A stretch of 12,385 nt of DNA, from positions 1 to 12,385 of the forward strand of contig CABUDB010000021.1 in NCBI GenBank assembly GCA_902490245.1, written 5' to 3'. A program made the position numbers and the translations under genes. The stretch's first letter is position 1, and every line of letters begins with the position of its first letter. Shown piece by piece: positions 5,831 through 12,385 of the stretch. The stretch is from an uncultured Collinsella sp. (GTDB taxonomy: Bacteria > Actinomycetota > Coriobacteriia > Coriobacteriales > Coriobacteriaceae). A model generated the notes under the pieces. That model was given only the letters and a program-made list of their open reading frames with translations. It ran no database searches and had not been told where the DNA came from.

Positions 5831-6556
5831 TTAGGCGATGGCTTGGCGCTGAAGCTCGATGAGCTCGGCGATACCCTTGTCGCCCAGGTCGAGCAGGGTG
5901 TTGAGGCGCTTACGGTCAAAGGGCGCCTGCTCGCCGGTACCCTGGAGCTCGATCATCTCACCGGTATCGGTGGCGACGAGGTTCATGTCGACCTCGGCAT
6001 GGCTGTCCTCGGAATAATCGAGATCAAGCAGCGTATTGCCGTCGACAACGCCCATAGAGATGGCAGCCACCTGGCCGGTAAGCGGGATGCGCTCGATCTT
6101 GCCTGCCTCGACCCACATGGCAAGGGCGTCGTGCAGCGCCACCCAGGCGCCGGTAATGCTCGCCGTACGCGTACCGCCATCGGCCTGGATCACGTCGCAG
6201 TCGACGGTGACGGTGTACTCGCCGAGCGCCTTCATGTTGACGACGGTACGCAGGCTGCGACCAATGAGGCGCTCGATCTCCATGGAGCGGCCTTTGCGAT
6301 TGGCATGCTCGCGCTTGCAGCGCTTGCCGGTCGACGCCGGCAGCATGGCGTATTCCGCGGTCACCCAGCCGGCCTTAGCCCCCTTGCGCCAGCCCGGCAC
6401 GCCCTCCTCGATAGTGGCGGCGCACAGCACGCGCGTGTCACCGAACTCGGCCAAACACGAGCCGTGGGCGTGCTTCATGACGCCACGGGTGAGCTTAACA
6501 GGGCGCAACTCGTTGGCGGCGCGGCCGTTGGCGCGGTTGACCTGCATGTACTCCAT
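5831..6556 (-). CDS. rph: Ribonuclease PH
   Basis: Phosphate-dependent 3'-5' exoribonuclease that trims tRNA precursors and other RNAs. It forms a ring of six subunits. Seen in 241 residues, the usual length: the N-terminal [10 protein letters not shown] (16-25); [14 protein letters not shown] (63-76); [15 protein letters not shown] (89-103); the phosphate-site ADGGTRTAS (125-133); and [16 protein letters not shown] (177-192) with the acidic metal residues. The N-terminal motif usually reads R-x-D-G-R-x-x-D-x-L-R-P; here both Asp are Asn (N10, N15), a minor variation. The start at 6556 has AAAGGA eight bases before it; a second ATG three codons in is less well placed. It follows murI after 55 bases. 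Confidence 0.97.
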   Translation of the reverse strand: MEYMQVNRANGRAANELRPVKLTRGVMKHAHGSCLAEFGDTRVLCAATIEEGVPGWRKGAKAGWVTAEYAMLPASTGKRCKREHANRKGRSMEIERLIGRSLRTVVNMKALGEYTVTVDCDVIQADGGTRTASITGAWVALHDALAMWVEAGKIERIPLTGQVAAISMGVVDGNTLLDLDYSEDSHAEVDMNLVATDTGEMIELQGTGEQAPFDRKRLNTLLDLGDKGIAELIELQRQAIA

Positions 6557-6611
6557 AGAAATATCCTTTCGGCAAAAGAAGGGGGCAAGTCTTTGGACGG
6601 TAACCCTACGT

Positions 6612-7496
6612 CTATGTCAGTTCGTCGATATCGATATGCTCAATGCTCTTGAGCGGCTGACCAAAGATAAAGCTGCCCGCCACCGCAAACTCGGCAATGT
6701 TATCGGCCGTCGTGGCAAAACGATGCTGCGGCTCGGCGGCGTCGCCCGCCAGCTGCTCGCGGCGCGTGAGGATATCGGTCAGCTCGCGTGTGGTCTCCTC
6801 GGCGGAACTTACGACGCGCACCCCAGGCCCCAGCGCATGGCGGATAGGTCCCACCAACAGCGGAAAATGCGTACAGCCGAGCACCACGGTATCGATACCG
6901 TGGTCGCGCAGCGGCTCAACCGTGGCACCCACCAGCGCGCGTACGGCAGGCGTATCAAAGATGTCCTCGTTCTCAAGCCACTGTTCCTGCAGATGTGCAC
7001 CCGAGGCGAGCTCGTGTTCGACAACTTCGACAAAGCTCGAGGCAGGACAGCCGTATACATCGACGCCGGCATCTAGATCCTGAATGGCGCGCGTGTAGGC
7101 GCCCGAGCGAATGGTGAGGTTGGTGGCGAGCACGCCCACGCGACGCGAGCGGGTGCTGTTGATTGCCGCACGGGCACCCGGCGCAATCACGCCGATCACG
7201 GGAACGTCGAGCACCTGCTGGGCCAAGCGCAACGCCGCGGCCGTCGCCGTGTTGCAGGCGATGACCATGATCTTGACGTCGTGCTTCGAAAGCCAACGAC
7301 CCGCCTGCAACGCAAACGAGCGCACTTCATCCTCGGTGCGGGTGCCGTAGGGGCAGCGCTTGGTGTCGCCAAAGTAGTAGACGGACTCGTGCGGCAGCGC
7401 CGTCGCAATCGCGCGCGCAACCGTCAGACCGCCCAAACCAGAATCGAACACGCCAATCGGGCGCGTGTCGCCTGCCGGATTCTCGATATCGGACAT
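6612..7496 (-). CDS. murI: Glutamate racemase
   Basis: Interconverts L- and D-glutamate, supplying D-Glu for the peptidoglycan stem peptide. Seen in 294 residues: [17 protein letters not shown] (13-29); [11 protein letters not shown] (41-51); the first catalytic cysteine in ACNTATA (C81); and the second in GCTHFPLL (C208). Both active-site cysteines and their flanks are intact. The length is slightly above the usual 265-290, with a short extra N-terminus (about 12 residues) and C-terminal tail. Ribosome site: GGTGAGG ends only two bases before the ATG, an unusually tight spacing, but there is no better start. It sits 51 bases after the HAD gene and 55 before rph, probably in the murE unit. 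Confidence 0.96.
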   Translation of the reverse strand: MSDIENPAGDTRPIGVFDSGLGGLTVARAIATALPHESVYYFGDTKRCPYGTRTEDEVRSFALQAGRWLSKHDVKIMVIACNTATAAALRLAQQVLDVPVIGVIAPGARAAINSTRSRRVGVLATNLTIRSGAYTRAIQDLDAGVDVYGCPASSFVEVVEHELASGAHLQEQWLENEDIFDTPAVRALVGATVEPLRDHGIDTVVLGCTHFPLLVGPIRHALGPGVRVVSSAEETTRELTDILTRREQLAGDAAEPQHRFATTADNIAEFAVAGSFIFGQPLKSIEHIDIDELT

Positions 7497-7547
7497 TACC
7501 TCACCAGTCTCTCTCGAAAAGACATGTCCAAGTGCAGCGACGCCGCG

Positions 7548-8459
7548 CTACGAACGCGCCGCGACCAGCAGCTCTGCCGTCGCCGCCCAACCGTCGACAA
7601 TTTTGCCACGCGTAACGAAAGCGTTCTCGCAAGTAGCCAAGAACTCGGGCGCGCCGGCGCTCGTCAGGCCATTCTCGACCAGGCAGAACGTGCCCACGCG
7701 ATCGGCCATGTAGAAGTCGGACTCGGAATCGCCGAGTGCGAGCGTCTCCTCGCGCTCGATCCCCAGGTGCTCGCAGAAGCGCGCAATGGCGACACCTTTG
7801 TTGAGGCCCGCGGGGTTGATGTTGAATGCGCGACCGTCCTCGACGCGATCGAGCTCGAGCGTCGTCGGCTTGGACAGGTGAGTCAGATGGCCGTTGCAAG
7901 CCCAGATCAGACCGCAGCCGGCCTCGTCCAGGATGGCCTGGACCTCATCGTCGGGCACATCGCCGCGCATGCCGACGGTGACCTCACGGTATTTGTAGCC
8001 GGTCGACATGTCGTTGTGGTACTCGATCTTGTGCGGCCAGCGGGCAAGGATCTTCTCGCACACGCCGGTCTGCTCGATCACCTGGTGCGGCGTAAGGCCG
8101 CAGGCGGGGTCGTAAGGCATGTCGCCGGTCAGATACTCCCAATCGTTGGCTTTGAGGTCGTACATGACCAGGCCGCCCATCTCACCAATGTAGGAGTTGA
8201 GGCCGAGCACGCGCGCGTCCTCGTGGATCATGGTACGGTTGCGACCCGAGGTGGGAACCACCTGAATACCAGCGCGAGCGAGCGCCACGACGGCCTCGAC
8301 GAGTTTGGTCGAAGGGTTGCCGTCGTTGTCGCGCAGCACGCACGAGCCGGGCGCGAGCATGGTGGCGTCCAGGTCGGTAAAGACGTACTTGACCTTGGCC
8401 AAGCGCTCGCGCATCTCGCCCGAAAGCTCGGCAACGGTCGGCAGGGTGTTGTGGGACAT
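7548..8459 (-). CDS. Cof-type HAD-IIB phosphatase, substrate unknown
   Basis: Predicted soluble Mg-dependent phosphohydrolase. Seen in 303 residues: HAD motif I FTDLDATML (27-35), with the nucleophile D29 and acid D31; motif II PTSGRNR (69-75); the substrate cap (about 90-195) typical of the IIB class; motif III Lys at K221 (NKGVAIARF); and motif IV GDSESDFYM (243-251). All catalytic residues are present. Relatives act on sugar phosphates and similar metabolites, and sequence alone does not name the substrate. An in-frame ATG at 8501 lacks a ribosome site, whereas the ATG at 8459 has GGAG five bases before it, so I use that. It lies between murE and murI, which makes a cell-wall or amino-sugar link possible but unproven. 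Confidence 0.88.
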   Translation of the reverse strand: MSHNTLPTVAELSGEMRERLAKVKYVFTDLDATMLAPGSCVLRDNDGNPSTKLVEAVVALARAGIQVVPTSGRNRTMIHEDARVLGLNSYIGEMGGLVMYDLKANDWEYLTGDMPYDPACGLTPHQVIEQTGVCEKILARWPHKIEYHNDMSTGYKYREVTVGMRGDVPDDEVQAILDEAGCGLIWACNGHLTHLSKPTTLELDRVEDGRAFNINPAGLNKGVAIARFCEHLGIEREETLALGDSESDFYMADRVGTFCLVENGLTSAGAPEFLATCENAFVTRGKIVDGWAATAELLVAARS

Positions 8460-8524
8460 GGTTACTCCGTTTACGTAGAAGGGTTTGGACTTGGACGGCA
8501 TGTTTTGATTGAGGGAACACGCCT

Positions 8525-8557
8525 ATGGCGACAGCGCACTCAGGGCGCCGCCGCCAT
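8525..8557 (-). repeat. Strong hairpin between murE and the HAD gene
   Basis: Seen: arms 8525-8537 and 8545-8557 pair over 13 bp as minus-strand RNA (two G-U pairs), with a 7-base loop. No U-tract follows, so it is unlikely to be an ordinary intrinsic terminator. It starts 10 bases after the murE stop in a 107-base gap. Likely roles are protecting the murE message from 3' decay or tuning expression of the downstream genes; both are inference. Confidence 0.5.
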
Positions 8558-8566
8558 CATGGTTCA

Positions 8567-10129
8567 TTAGTCAAACTGGGTAACATCGATTAGGCGATTG
8601 GCCAGCGAAAGGTCGCTCTCGATGGGCACGAACTCATCACCCACGTGCATGAGTTCCTCGTCACCCTTTGCCAGCAGCAAGACAATGGTGGGAGCATCGG
8701 GGTTGACGTACTCCTCGCGCGCCGCCTTGAACGCCGCATGCACAGCGGCTTCGCGGTCGAGGATGATCTTGTTCGGCGTATCGTCGGGAACATGCTCGGC
8801 AAGCTCGCGACAGACCTTCATCGGGTCCTCGTGAGCTGGATCCTCGTTGGCAAAGATCATCAGGTCGGAATACGGTGCGGCTTCGCGCGGAAGCTGCTCG
8901 CGGCGCTCCTGCGCCTTGCCGCCGGCAGCGCCAAACACTGCGATGACCGGGCTGGCGGGAAACGCGCGCTTCACCGACGAGAAAAGCGAACGGAACGAAA
9001 GCTGGTTGTGCGCATAGTCAACGACGCAGATCACGCGGCCGTCCTTCGACTCCACGACCTCCATGCGGCCCGGCACACGCAGCTTGGAGAGGCCCTTCTT
9101 GATAGCCTCGATACCGATGCCGATCTCGCGCGCGGCGGCGATAGCGACCAGCGCGTTCTCCACGTTAAAGTCGCCCGCGATGCCCAGCAGGACCTTCTCC
9201 CCCGCCTCGGACTCATCGGCACACAGGCCATGCAGGTTGAACTCAATGCTAAAGCCGACCATGCGTACGTCGCTCGCCCACAGGCTTGCCTCGGGATGCT
9301 CGACGCCAACGGTCACCAAGCGCTCGGCCGTCGACGCTGCCTCCAGCACACGATCGACCTCTTCGGTGCCCAAATTCACCACGGCGGTCTTTGCCTGGTC
9401 AAAGATCCTGAGTTTGCTCTCAAAATAATCCTCGAAGGTCGGGTGCTCGATCGGTGAAATGTGATCACGCCCGATGTTGAGGAAGCACGCCACGTCAAAC
9501 GGCAGATTCTCGACGCGTTGGTACTTGAGCGCCTGGCTCGAGACTTCCATGACCATGGACTGGCGACCGGACGTGCGGCAGTTGGCGATATGGCGCCAGA
9601 CCTCGGGGGCCTCGGGCGTAGTATTGGTGCTCTCATAGCACTCGATGCCATCGTCGGTACTCACCGAGCCGATCATGCCGCAGGACTCGCCCGCCGCTTT
9701 GATGATGGACTGGAGCATAAAAGCGGCCGTGGTCTTTCCCTTAGTACCAGTGATGCCCACGATCTTGACGTCGTGGTCGGGACGGTCGTAGACCTCCGGC
9801 GGCAACAGGGCCATGGCCGTGCGAACGCTATCAACAACCAGCATCGCAGCACCGCCCTCCTGCGCCAGCGGCTCCAGAGACTCGACCAGCGACTCCTCGC
9901 ACACAAATGCGACGGCGCCCGCATCGAGCGCCATGCTCAAAAACGCAGGCTTAAAGGCAGCGCCTTTGCAAAAGAATACGTCACCTGCCGAGACCGCGCG
10001 CGAATCAAACGAGCAGCCGGTCACGGCACGCTCGTCAACCTGCTCTGATGCGCGCAGCTCGCCGCACACATCGAGAAGCTTGGCAAGCGTATCGACCGTG
10101 GTCACGGTCGCGGAATCCGAATGGTGCAT
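8567..10129 (-). CDS. murE: UDP-MurNAc-tripeptide synthetase (MurE family), probably not DAP-specific
   Basis: Cytoplasmic ATP-dependent ligase that adds the third, diamino acid residue to UDP-MurNAc-L-Ala-D-Glu. Seen in 520 residues: an N-terminal UDP-substrate domain (about 10-115) with SFDSRAVSAGDVF; the ATP P-loop GITGTKGKTT (125-134); the TNTTPEAP segment (168-175); MEVSSQAL (194-201); NIGRDH (218-223); the probable carbamylated Lys at K239 (ESKLRIF); GDFNVENALVAIAA (319-332); and VDYAHNQLSF (370-379). The specificity site, which reads DNPR in meso-DAP enzymes, reads EDPA here (429-432, in FANEDPAHEDP). That resembles lysine-type enzymes such as S. aureus, so lysine or ornithine is more likely. 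ATG start with AAGG six bases before it. First gene of the murE-HAD-murI-rph unit, with its own promoter. Confidence 0.94.
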   Translation of the reverse strand: MHHSDSATVTTVDTLAKLLDVCGELRASEQVDERAVTGCSFDSRAVSAGDVFFCKGAAFKPAFLSMALDAGAVAFVCEESLVESLEPLAQEGGAAMLVVDSVRTAMALLPPEVYDRPDHDVKIVGITGTKGKTTAAFMLQSIIKAAGESCGMIGSVSTDDGIECYESTNTTPEAPEVWRHIANCRTSGRQSMVMEVSSQALKYQRVENLPFDVACFLNIGRDHISPIEHPTFEDYFESKLRIFDQAKTAVVNLGTEEVDRVLEAASTAERLVTVGVEHPEASLWASDVRMVGFSIEFNLHGLCADESEAGEKVLLGIAGDFNVENALVAIAAAREIGIGIEAIKKGLSKLRVPGRMEVVESKDGRVICVVDYAHNQLSFRSLFSSVKRAFPASPVIAVFGAAGGKAQERREQLPREAAPYSDLMIFANEDPAHEDPMKVCRELAEHVPDDTPNKIILDREAAVHAAFKAAREEYVNPDAPTIVLLLAKGDEELMHVGDEFVPIESDLSLANRLIDVTQFD

Positions 10130-10164
10130 CTTTCACCTTTCTCAGCCATTTGGCAGGGACGGTT

Positions 10165-10193
10165 TTTATAGTAACTGAAACGCACCCACGCAA
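10165..10193 (-). promoter_or_regulatory. murE promoter
   Basis: Seen on the minus strand: -35 TTGCGT (10188-10193), a 17-base spacer, and -10 TATAAA (10165-10170). The predicted RNA start is near 10158, about 28 bases before the murE start. The first two T of the -35 are also part of the U-tract of the asnB terminator, so the two signals overlap. It probably drives murE, the HAD gene, murI and rph. Confidence 0.75.
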
Positions 10194-10216
10194 AAACGGC
10201 TCCCGGAGGAGCCGTT
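10192..10216 (-). terminator. Intrinsic terminator of asnB
   Basis: Seen on the minus strand: AACGGCTCC pairs with GGAGCCGTT (10208-10216 with 10195-10203), a perfect 9-bp stem with loop TCCG, followed by T. The run totals five T including the two in the stem. It lies 25 bases after the asnB stop. Very likely functional. Confidence 0.93.
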
Positions 10217-10241
10217 ACGCGCAGGCGTTCGTAAGCCGAGG

Positions 10242-12122
10242 CTAGGCAGCCTGAACAGCGGGCTGGTCCTCGTCGATAAAGAAGCGCTTGTACCACACCA
10301 GGAACACGAGCGGCGTATAGATCTTGCGCTGGAAATCGCCCTTGCCCGCAAAGTGCAGATCGAGCAGGTGCATGAGCTCGTCGGTATCGAAGAACTCGCT
10401 TGCCCACGGCGCGGTGAAGTACTCCTTGACATAGTCGTACCACTTTTGCTCGCGCAGCCAGTAGACAATCGGCACCGGGAAGCCCACCTTGGGACGGGTG
10501 GCCCACTCATCGGGCAGCGACTTGTTGGCAGCGTGGCGGAGTACCTGTTTGTTGCCGTTCTCGTTGATGCGGTAGCGGTCGGGAATGTGCTCGGCGAACT
10601 CCATGACTTTGCGGTCCAGGAAGGGCACGCGCAGCTCCAGCGAATGTGCCATGCACATCTTGTCGGCCTTGAGCAGAATGTCGCCCGGGAGCCACATGTT
10701 CATGTCCAGGTACTGCTTCTTGACCAGCTCGGGCTGACCCTTCACGCGCGCATAGATGGGTGCAGCGAGCTCAAAGGCGCCGTCGCCGGTGTTGTACTCG
10801 GGCTTGAGCACGCCGTCGACCTCGCGCTCCGGCCATACCAGAGCCTGTCCCAGGAACGACTTCTCGGGGATCTCGGCACCCTTGACCAGGAAGTTATGTC
10901 CCTTGAAGTACGGCATATGCAGCGCCAGGTTACCGAGCGCGCGACGGATGGGCAGCGGCACCATCTTTTTGTACTTGCGCACCGGGACCGTATCCTCGTA
11001 GTAGGCGTAGCCGCCAAAGAGTTCGTCGGCGCCTTCGCCCGAAAGCACGACGGTAACGTCCTTGCGGGCCATCTCGGCCAAGAACCACAGCGGCACGGAA
11101 GACAGGTTGGACTGCGGCTCGTCCATGTGATACTGGATGTCCTCGAGCGCACCGAAGAACTCGTCGGCGGTAATCATCTTGCGAACGTTTTCGACGCCGA
11201 GCTTATCGGAAAGCTCCTTGGCGTAGTTGGTCTCGTTGAAGTTCTTGTAGTCAAAGCCCACCGAGAAGGTCTTGTCGGGCATGAGGCAAGCGGCGATGTA
11301 GCTGGAGTCGACGCCACCGGAGAGGAACGACGCGACCTTGACGTCGGCGATGCGATGGGCCTCGACGCTCTCGTGCACGACCTCGTCCAGCTCATCGACA
11401 TACTCTTCGAACGGCTTCTCGACGGCAGAGTAATCGCAATCCCAGTAGCGCTCGATGTTCATCTTGCCGGTCGGGATATCGACGGTAAAGTAGTGCGCCG
11501 GCGGCAGCTTGTAGACACCCTCGAAGAAGGTCTCCTCAGTCGCCGAATACTGCAGCGTCATGTACGGACGTAGAGCCTTTTTGTTGACCGCCTTGTGGAA
11601 GTGCGGGTAGTCCAGGAAGCTCTTGATCTCGGAACCAAAGAGCACGCCCGGAGCGCCGTCGCCCGCATCGGCCATGGGATAGTAGTAGAGCGGCTTGATG
11701 CCAAAGATGTCGCGGGCGCCAAAAAGCTTGTTCTTCTTTTTGTCCCAGATGACGAAGGCGTACATACCGCGTAAGCGATCGAGGACGGCCTCGCCCCACT
11801 CCTCGTAGCCGTGCAGGAGGCTCTCGGTGTCGGCGCCGCAGTGGAACTTGTAGCCTTTGGCCTCGAGCTCGGAACGGAGTTCTTGGAAGTTGTAGATCTC
11901 ACCGTTGAAGACAATGACGACGCTGCCGTCCTCGTTGGCCATGGGTTGAGCGCCGGCCTCGGTCAGGTCGAGGATCGACAGGCGGCGGAAGCCCAGGGCA
12001 ACGCGGCCGTCGATAAACTGACCGCCCATGTCGGGACCGCGATGGACGATGCGGTCCATCATCTTGGTGAGCACCTCGGATTGGTTATCCGTCCCACCGA
12101 CAAAACCGACAAAACCGCACAT
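10242..12122 (-). CDS. asnB: Glutamine-dependent amidotransferase, asparagine synthetase B family
   Basis: Uses glutamine ammonia and ATP to amidate a carboxylate; the classic product is asparagine from aspartate. Seen in 626 residues: an N-terminal class II glutaminase domain (about 1-200) with nucleophile C2 (MCGFVGFVG), VHRGPD (26-31), NGEIYNF (73-79) and GADTE (96-100). Then the synthetase domain, with the ATP PP-loop SGGVDSS (268-274), SGEGADELFGGY (361-372) and the later LLKADKMCMAHSLELRVPFLD segment. Length and many segments match B. subtilis AsnB (about 630) rather than the shorter E. coli form. B. subtilis AsnB is reported to amidate meso-DAP in the cell wall, so a peptidoglycan role is possible given murE next door. 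ATG start with AGGGG seven bases before it. Single-gene unit with its own terminator. Confidence 0.95.
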   Translation of the reverse strand: MCGFVGFVGGTDNQSEVLTKMMDRIVHRGPDMGGQFIDGRVALGFRRLSILDLTEAGAQPMANEDGSVVIVFNGEIYNFQELRSELEAKGYKFHCGADTESLLHGYEEWGEAVLDRLRGMYAFVIWDKKKNKLFGARDIFGIKPLYYYPMADAGDGAPGVLFGSEIKSFLDYPHFHKAVNKKALRPYMTLQYSATEETFFEGVYKLPPAHYFTVDIPTGKMNIERYWDCDYSAVEKPFEEYVDELDEVVHESVEAHRIADVKVASFLSGGVDSSYIAACLMPDKTFSVGFDYKNFNETNYAKELSDKLGVENVRKMITADEFFGALEDIQYHMDEPQSNLSSVPLWFLAEMARKDVTVVLSGEGADELFGGYAYYEDTVPVRKYKKMVPLPIRRALGNLALHMPYFKGHNFLVKGAEIPEKSFLGQALVWPEREVDGVLKPEYNTGDGAFELAAPIYARVKGQPELVKKQYLDMNMWLPGDILLKADKMCMAHSLELRVPFLDRKVMEFAEHIPDRYRINENGNKQVLRHAANKSLPDEWATRPKVGFPVPIVYWLREQKWYDYVKEYFTAPWASEFFDTDELMHLLDLHFAGKGDFQRKIYTPLVFLVWYKRFFIDEDQPAVQAA

Positions 12123-12173
12123 ATACTATCCCCTCTGCTGTTGCTGGGCATCAAATCGAATCAGTAGCTTTTG

Positions 12174-12204
12174 AGTATACCCGAGGGCGTAAAGAGGGGC
12201 GGAA
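12174..12204 (-). promoter_or_regulatory. Possible asnB promoter
   Basis: Seen on the minus strand: a good -10, TATACT (12174-12179), about 50 bases upstream of the asnB start. The -35 is poor: TTCCGC (12199-12204) stands at 19 bases and nothing better is found at 16-18, which suggests need for an activator. The remaining gap to about 12290 shows no gene on either strand. Confidence 0.4.
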
Positions 12205-12291
12205 TGTTCAGGCAATCTCAACTGAATCAGCTCCGCGTGGACACGCGCCAGTTACCTTTAATGGATATGAGGTGAATGAGGCGATTGTTTT

Positions 12292-12299
12292 GCTATACT
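12292..12299 (+). promoter_or_regulatory. Extended -10 element before tRNA-like fragment
   Basis: Seen on the plus strand: TGCTATACT, an extended -10 (TGn plus TATACT at 12294-12299) placed about 10 bases upstream of the tRNA-like sequence that begins at 12310. No good -35 is visible. The position is right for a tRNA promoter, but the sequence also overlaps the stop codon of a possible minus-strand gene. Confidence 0.35.
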
Positions 12300-12385
12300 C
12301 TCTCCGCACGGGCGATTGGCGCAACGGTTAGCGCCCCGCAGCGGGCGCAGGTGATCTCGGTGCGGCGGCCGTCGGCGTCGGGCGT
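12293..12385 (-). CDS. Possible 3' end of a zinc-ribbon protein, partial
   Basis: Seen: the minus strand is open from the window edge for 30 codons, ending in TAG. The edge-proximal codons nearly all end in G or C, like the other genes here. The peptide ends DGRRTEITCARCGALTVAPIARAERV, with a C-x-x-C-G knuckle and a T-V-x-P that recall small zinc-ribbon proteins, which usually have a second C-x-x-C further on; here the frame stops first. The stop-proximal third overlaps the tRNA-like sequence on the other strand. It could be a truncated gene or an accidental open frame. I do not recognise a specific family. Confidence 0.3.
   Translation of the reverse strand, partial: TPDADGRRTEITCARCGALTVAPIARAERV
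12310..12334 (+). pseudogene. tRNA-like 5' fragment (acceptor strand plus D-arm only)
   Basis: Seen on the plus strand: GGGCGAT, then TG, then GCGC-AACGGTTA-GCGC. This is what the first 25 bases of a bacterial tRNA look like, with the invariant T8 and a perfect D-arm. Downstream, no anticodon stem-loop with T33, no T-arm and no complementary 3' acceptor strand appear within the remaining 51 bases. It is therefore not an intact tRNA. It may be a tRNA remnant, an assembly misjoin at a contig end, or chance inside coding sequence. Confidence 0.35.

Noticed and set aside
7281..8570. Plus-strand open frame of 429 codons opposite murI and the HAD gene, and similar ones at 4677-5795, 5843-6652, 8645-9457 and 10353-11573
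   Set aside because: Most lie in the mirrored codon register of strongly supported minus-strand genes, with no recognisable domains.
1..12385. CRISPR array, insertion sequence, prophage or defence system
   Set aside because: No regularly spaced repeats, transposase, integrase or defence-type proteins are seen on either strand; nearly all sequence is accounted for by core genes.

Overview
The window is a stretch of GC-rich bacterial chromosome carrying ordinary housekeeping genes. All ten confidently called protein genes and the one complete tRNA gene lie on the minus strand, so transcription runs from right to left. GC-rich third codon positions, near absence of TTA/CTA/TCA codons, a non-DAP-looking MurE, a Lys-tRNA synthetase with an appended tRNA-binding domain and the veg-ispE pair together suggest a Coriobacteriia actinobacterium, with Collinsella my best guess. 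That assignment is inference from gene style. The odd length and the disrupted features at both ends suggest that this may be a whole contig from a draft or metagenome assembly.

Layout in the direction of transcription (right to left). The right edge (about 12290-12385) holds a tRNA-like 5' fragment on the plus strand, overlapping what may be the 3' end of a minus-strand zinc-ribbon gene. Next come asnB (B. subtilis AsnB type, own promoter and strong terminator); murE (own promoter, which overlaps the asnB terminator); a Cof-type HAD phosphatase; murI; and rph. murE to rph look like one transcription unit, ended by a hairpin terminator directly after the rph stop. Then come rdgB and dtd (3-base gap), and veg and ispE (2-base gap, own promoter). 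A single tRNA-Pro(CGG) gene follows, then tatA with a good promoter and a strong terminator, then greA and lysS. The left 115 bases hold two strong stem-loops and no gene.

Functional themes are peptidoglycan precursor synthesis (murE, murI, possibly asnB through amidation), RNA maturation and translation quality (rph, dtd, tRNA-Pro, lysS, greA), nucleotide-pool cleaning (rdgB), isoprenoid precursors (ispE) and protein export (tatA). I see no prophage, insertion sequence, CRISPR array, toxin-antitoxin pair or defence system, and no convincing new multi-gene system. The points worth a second look are small: the LysRS fusion, the MurE specificity motif, a palindrome inside the tatA promoter, short repeat-like intergenic elements, and the disrupted tRNA-like sequence at the right edge.
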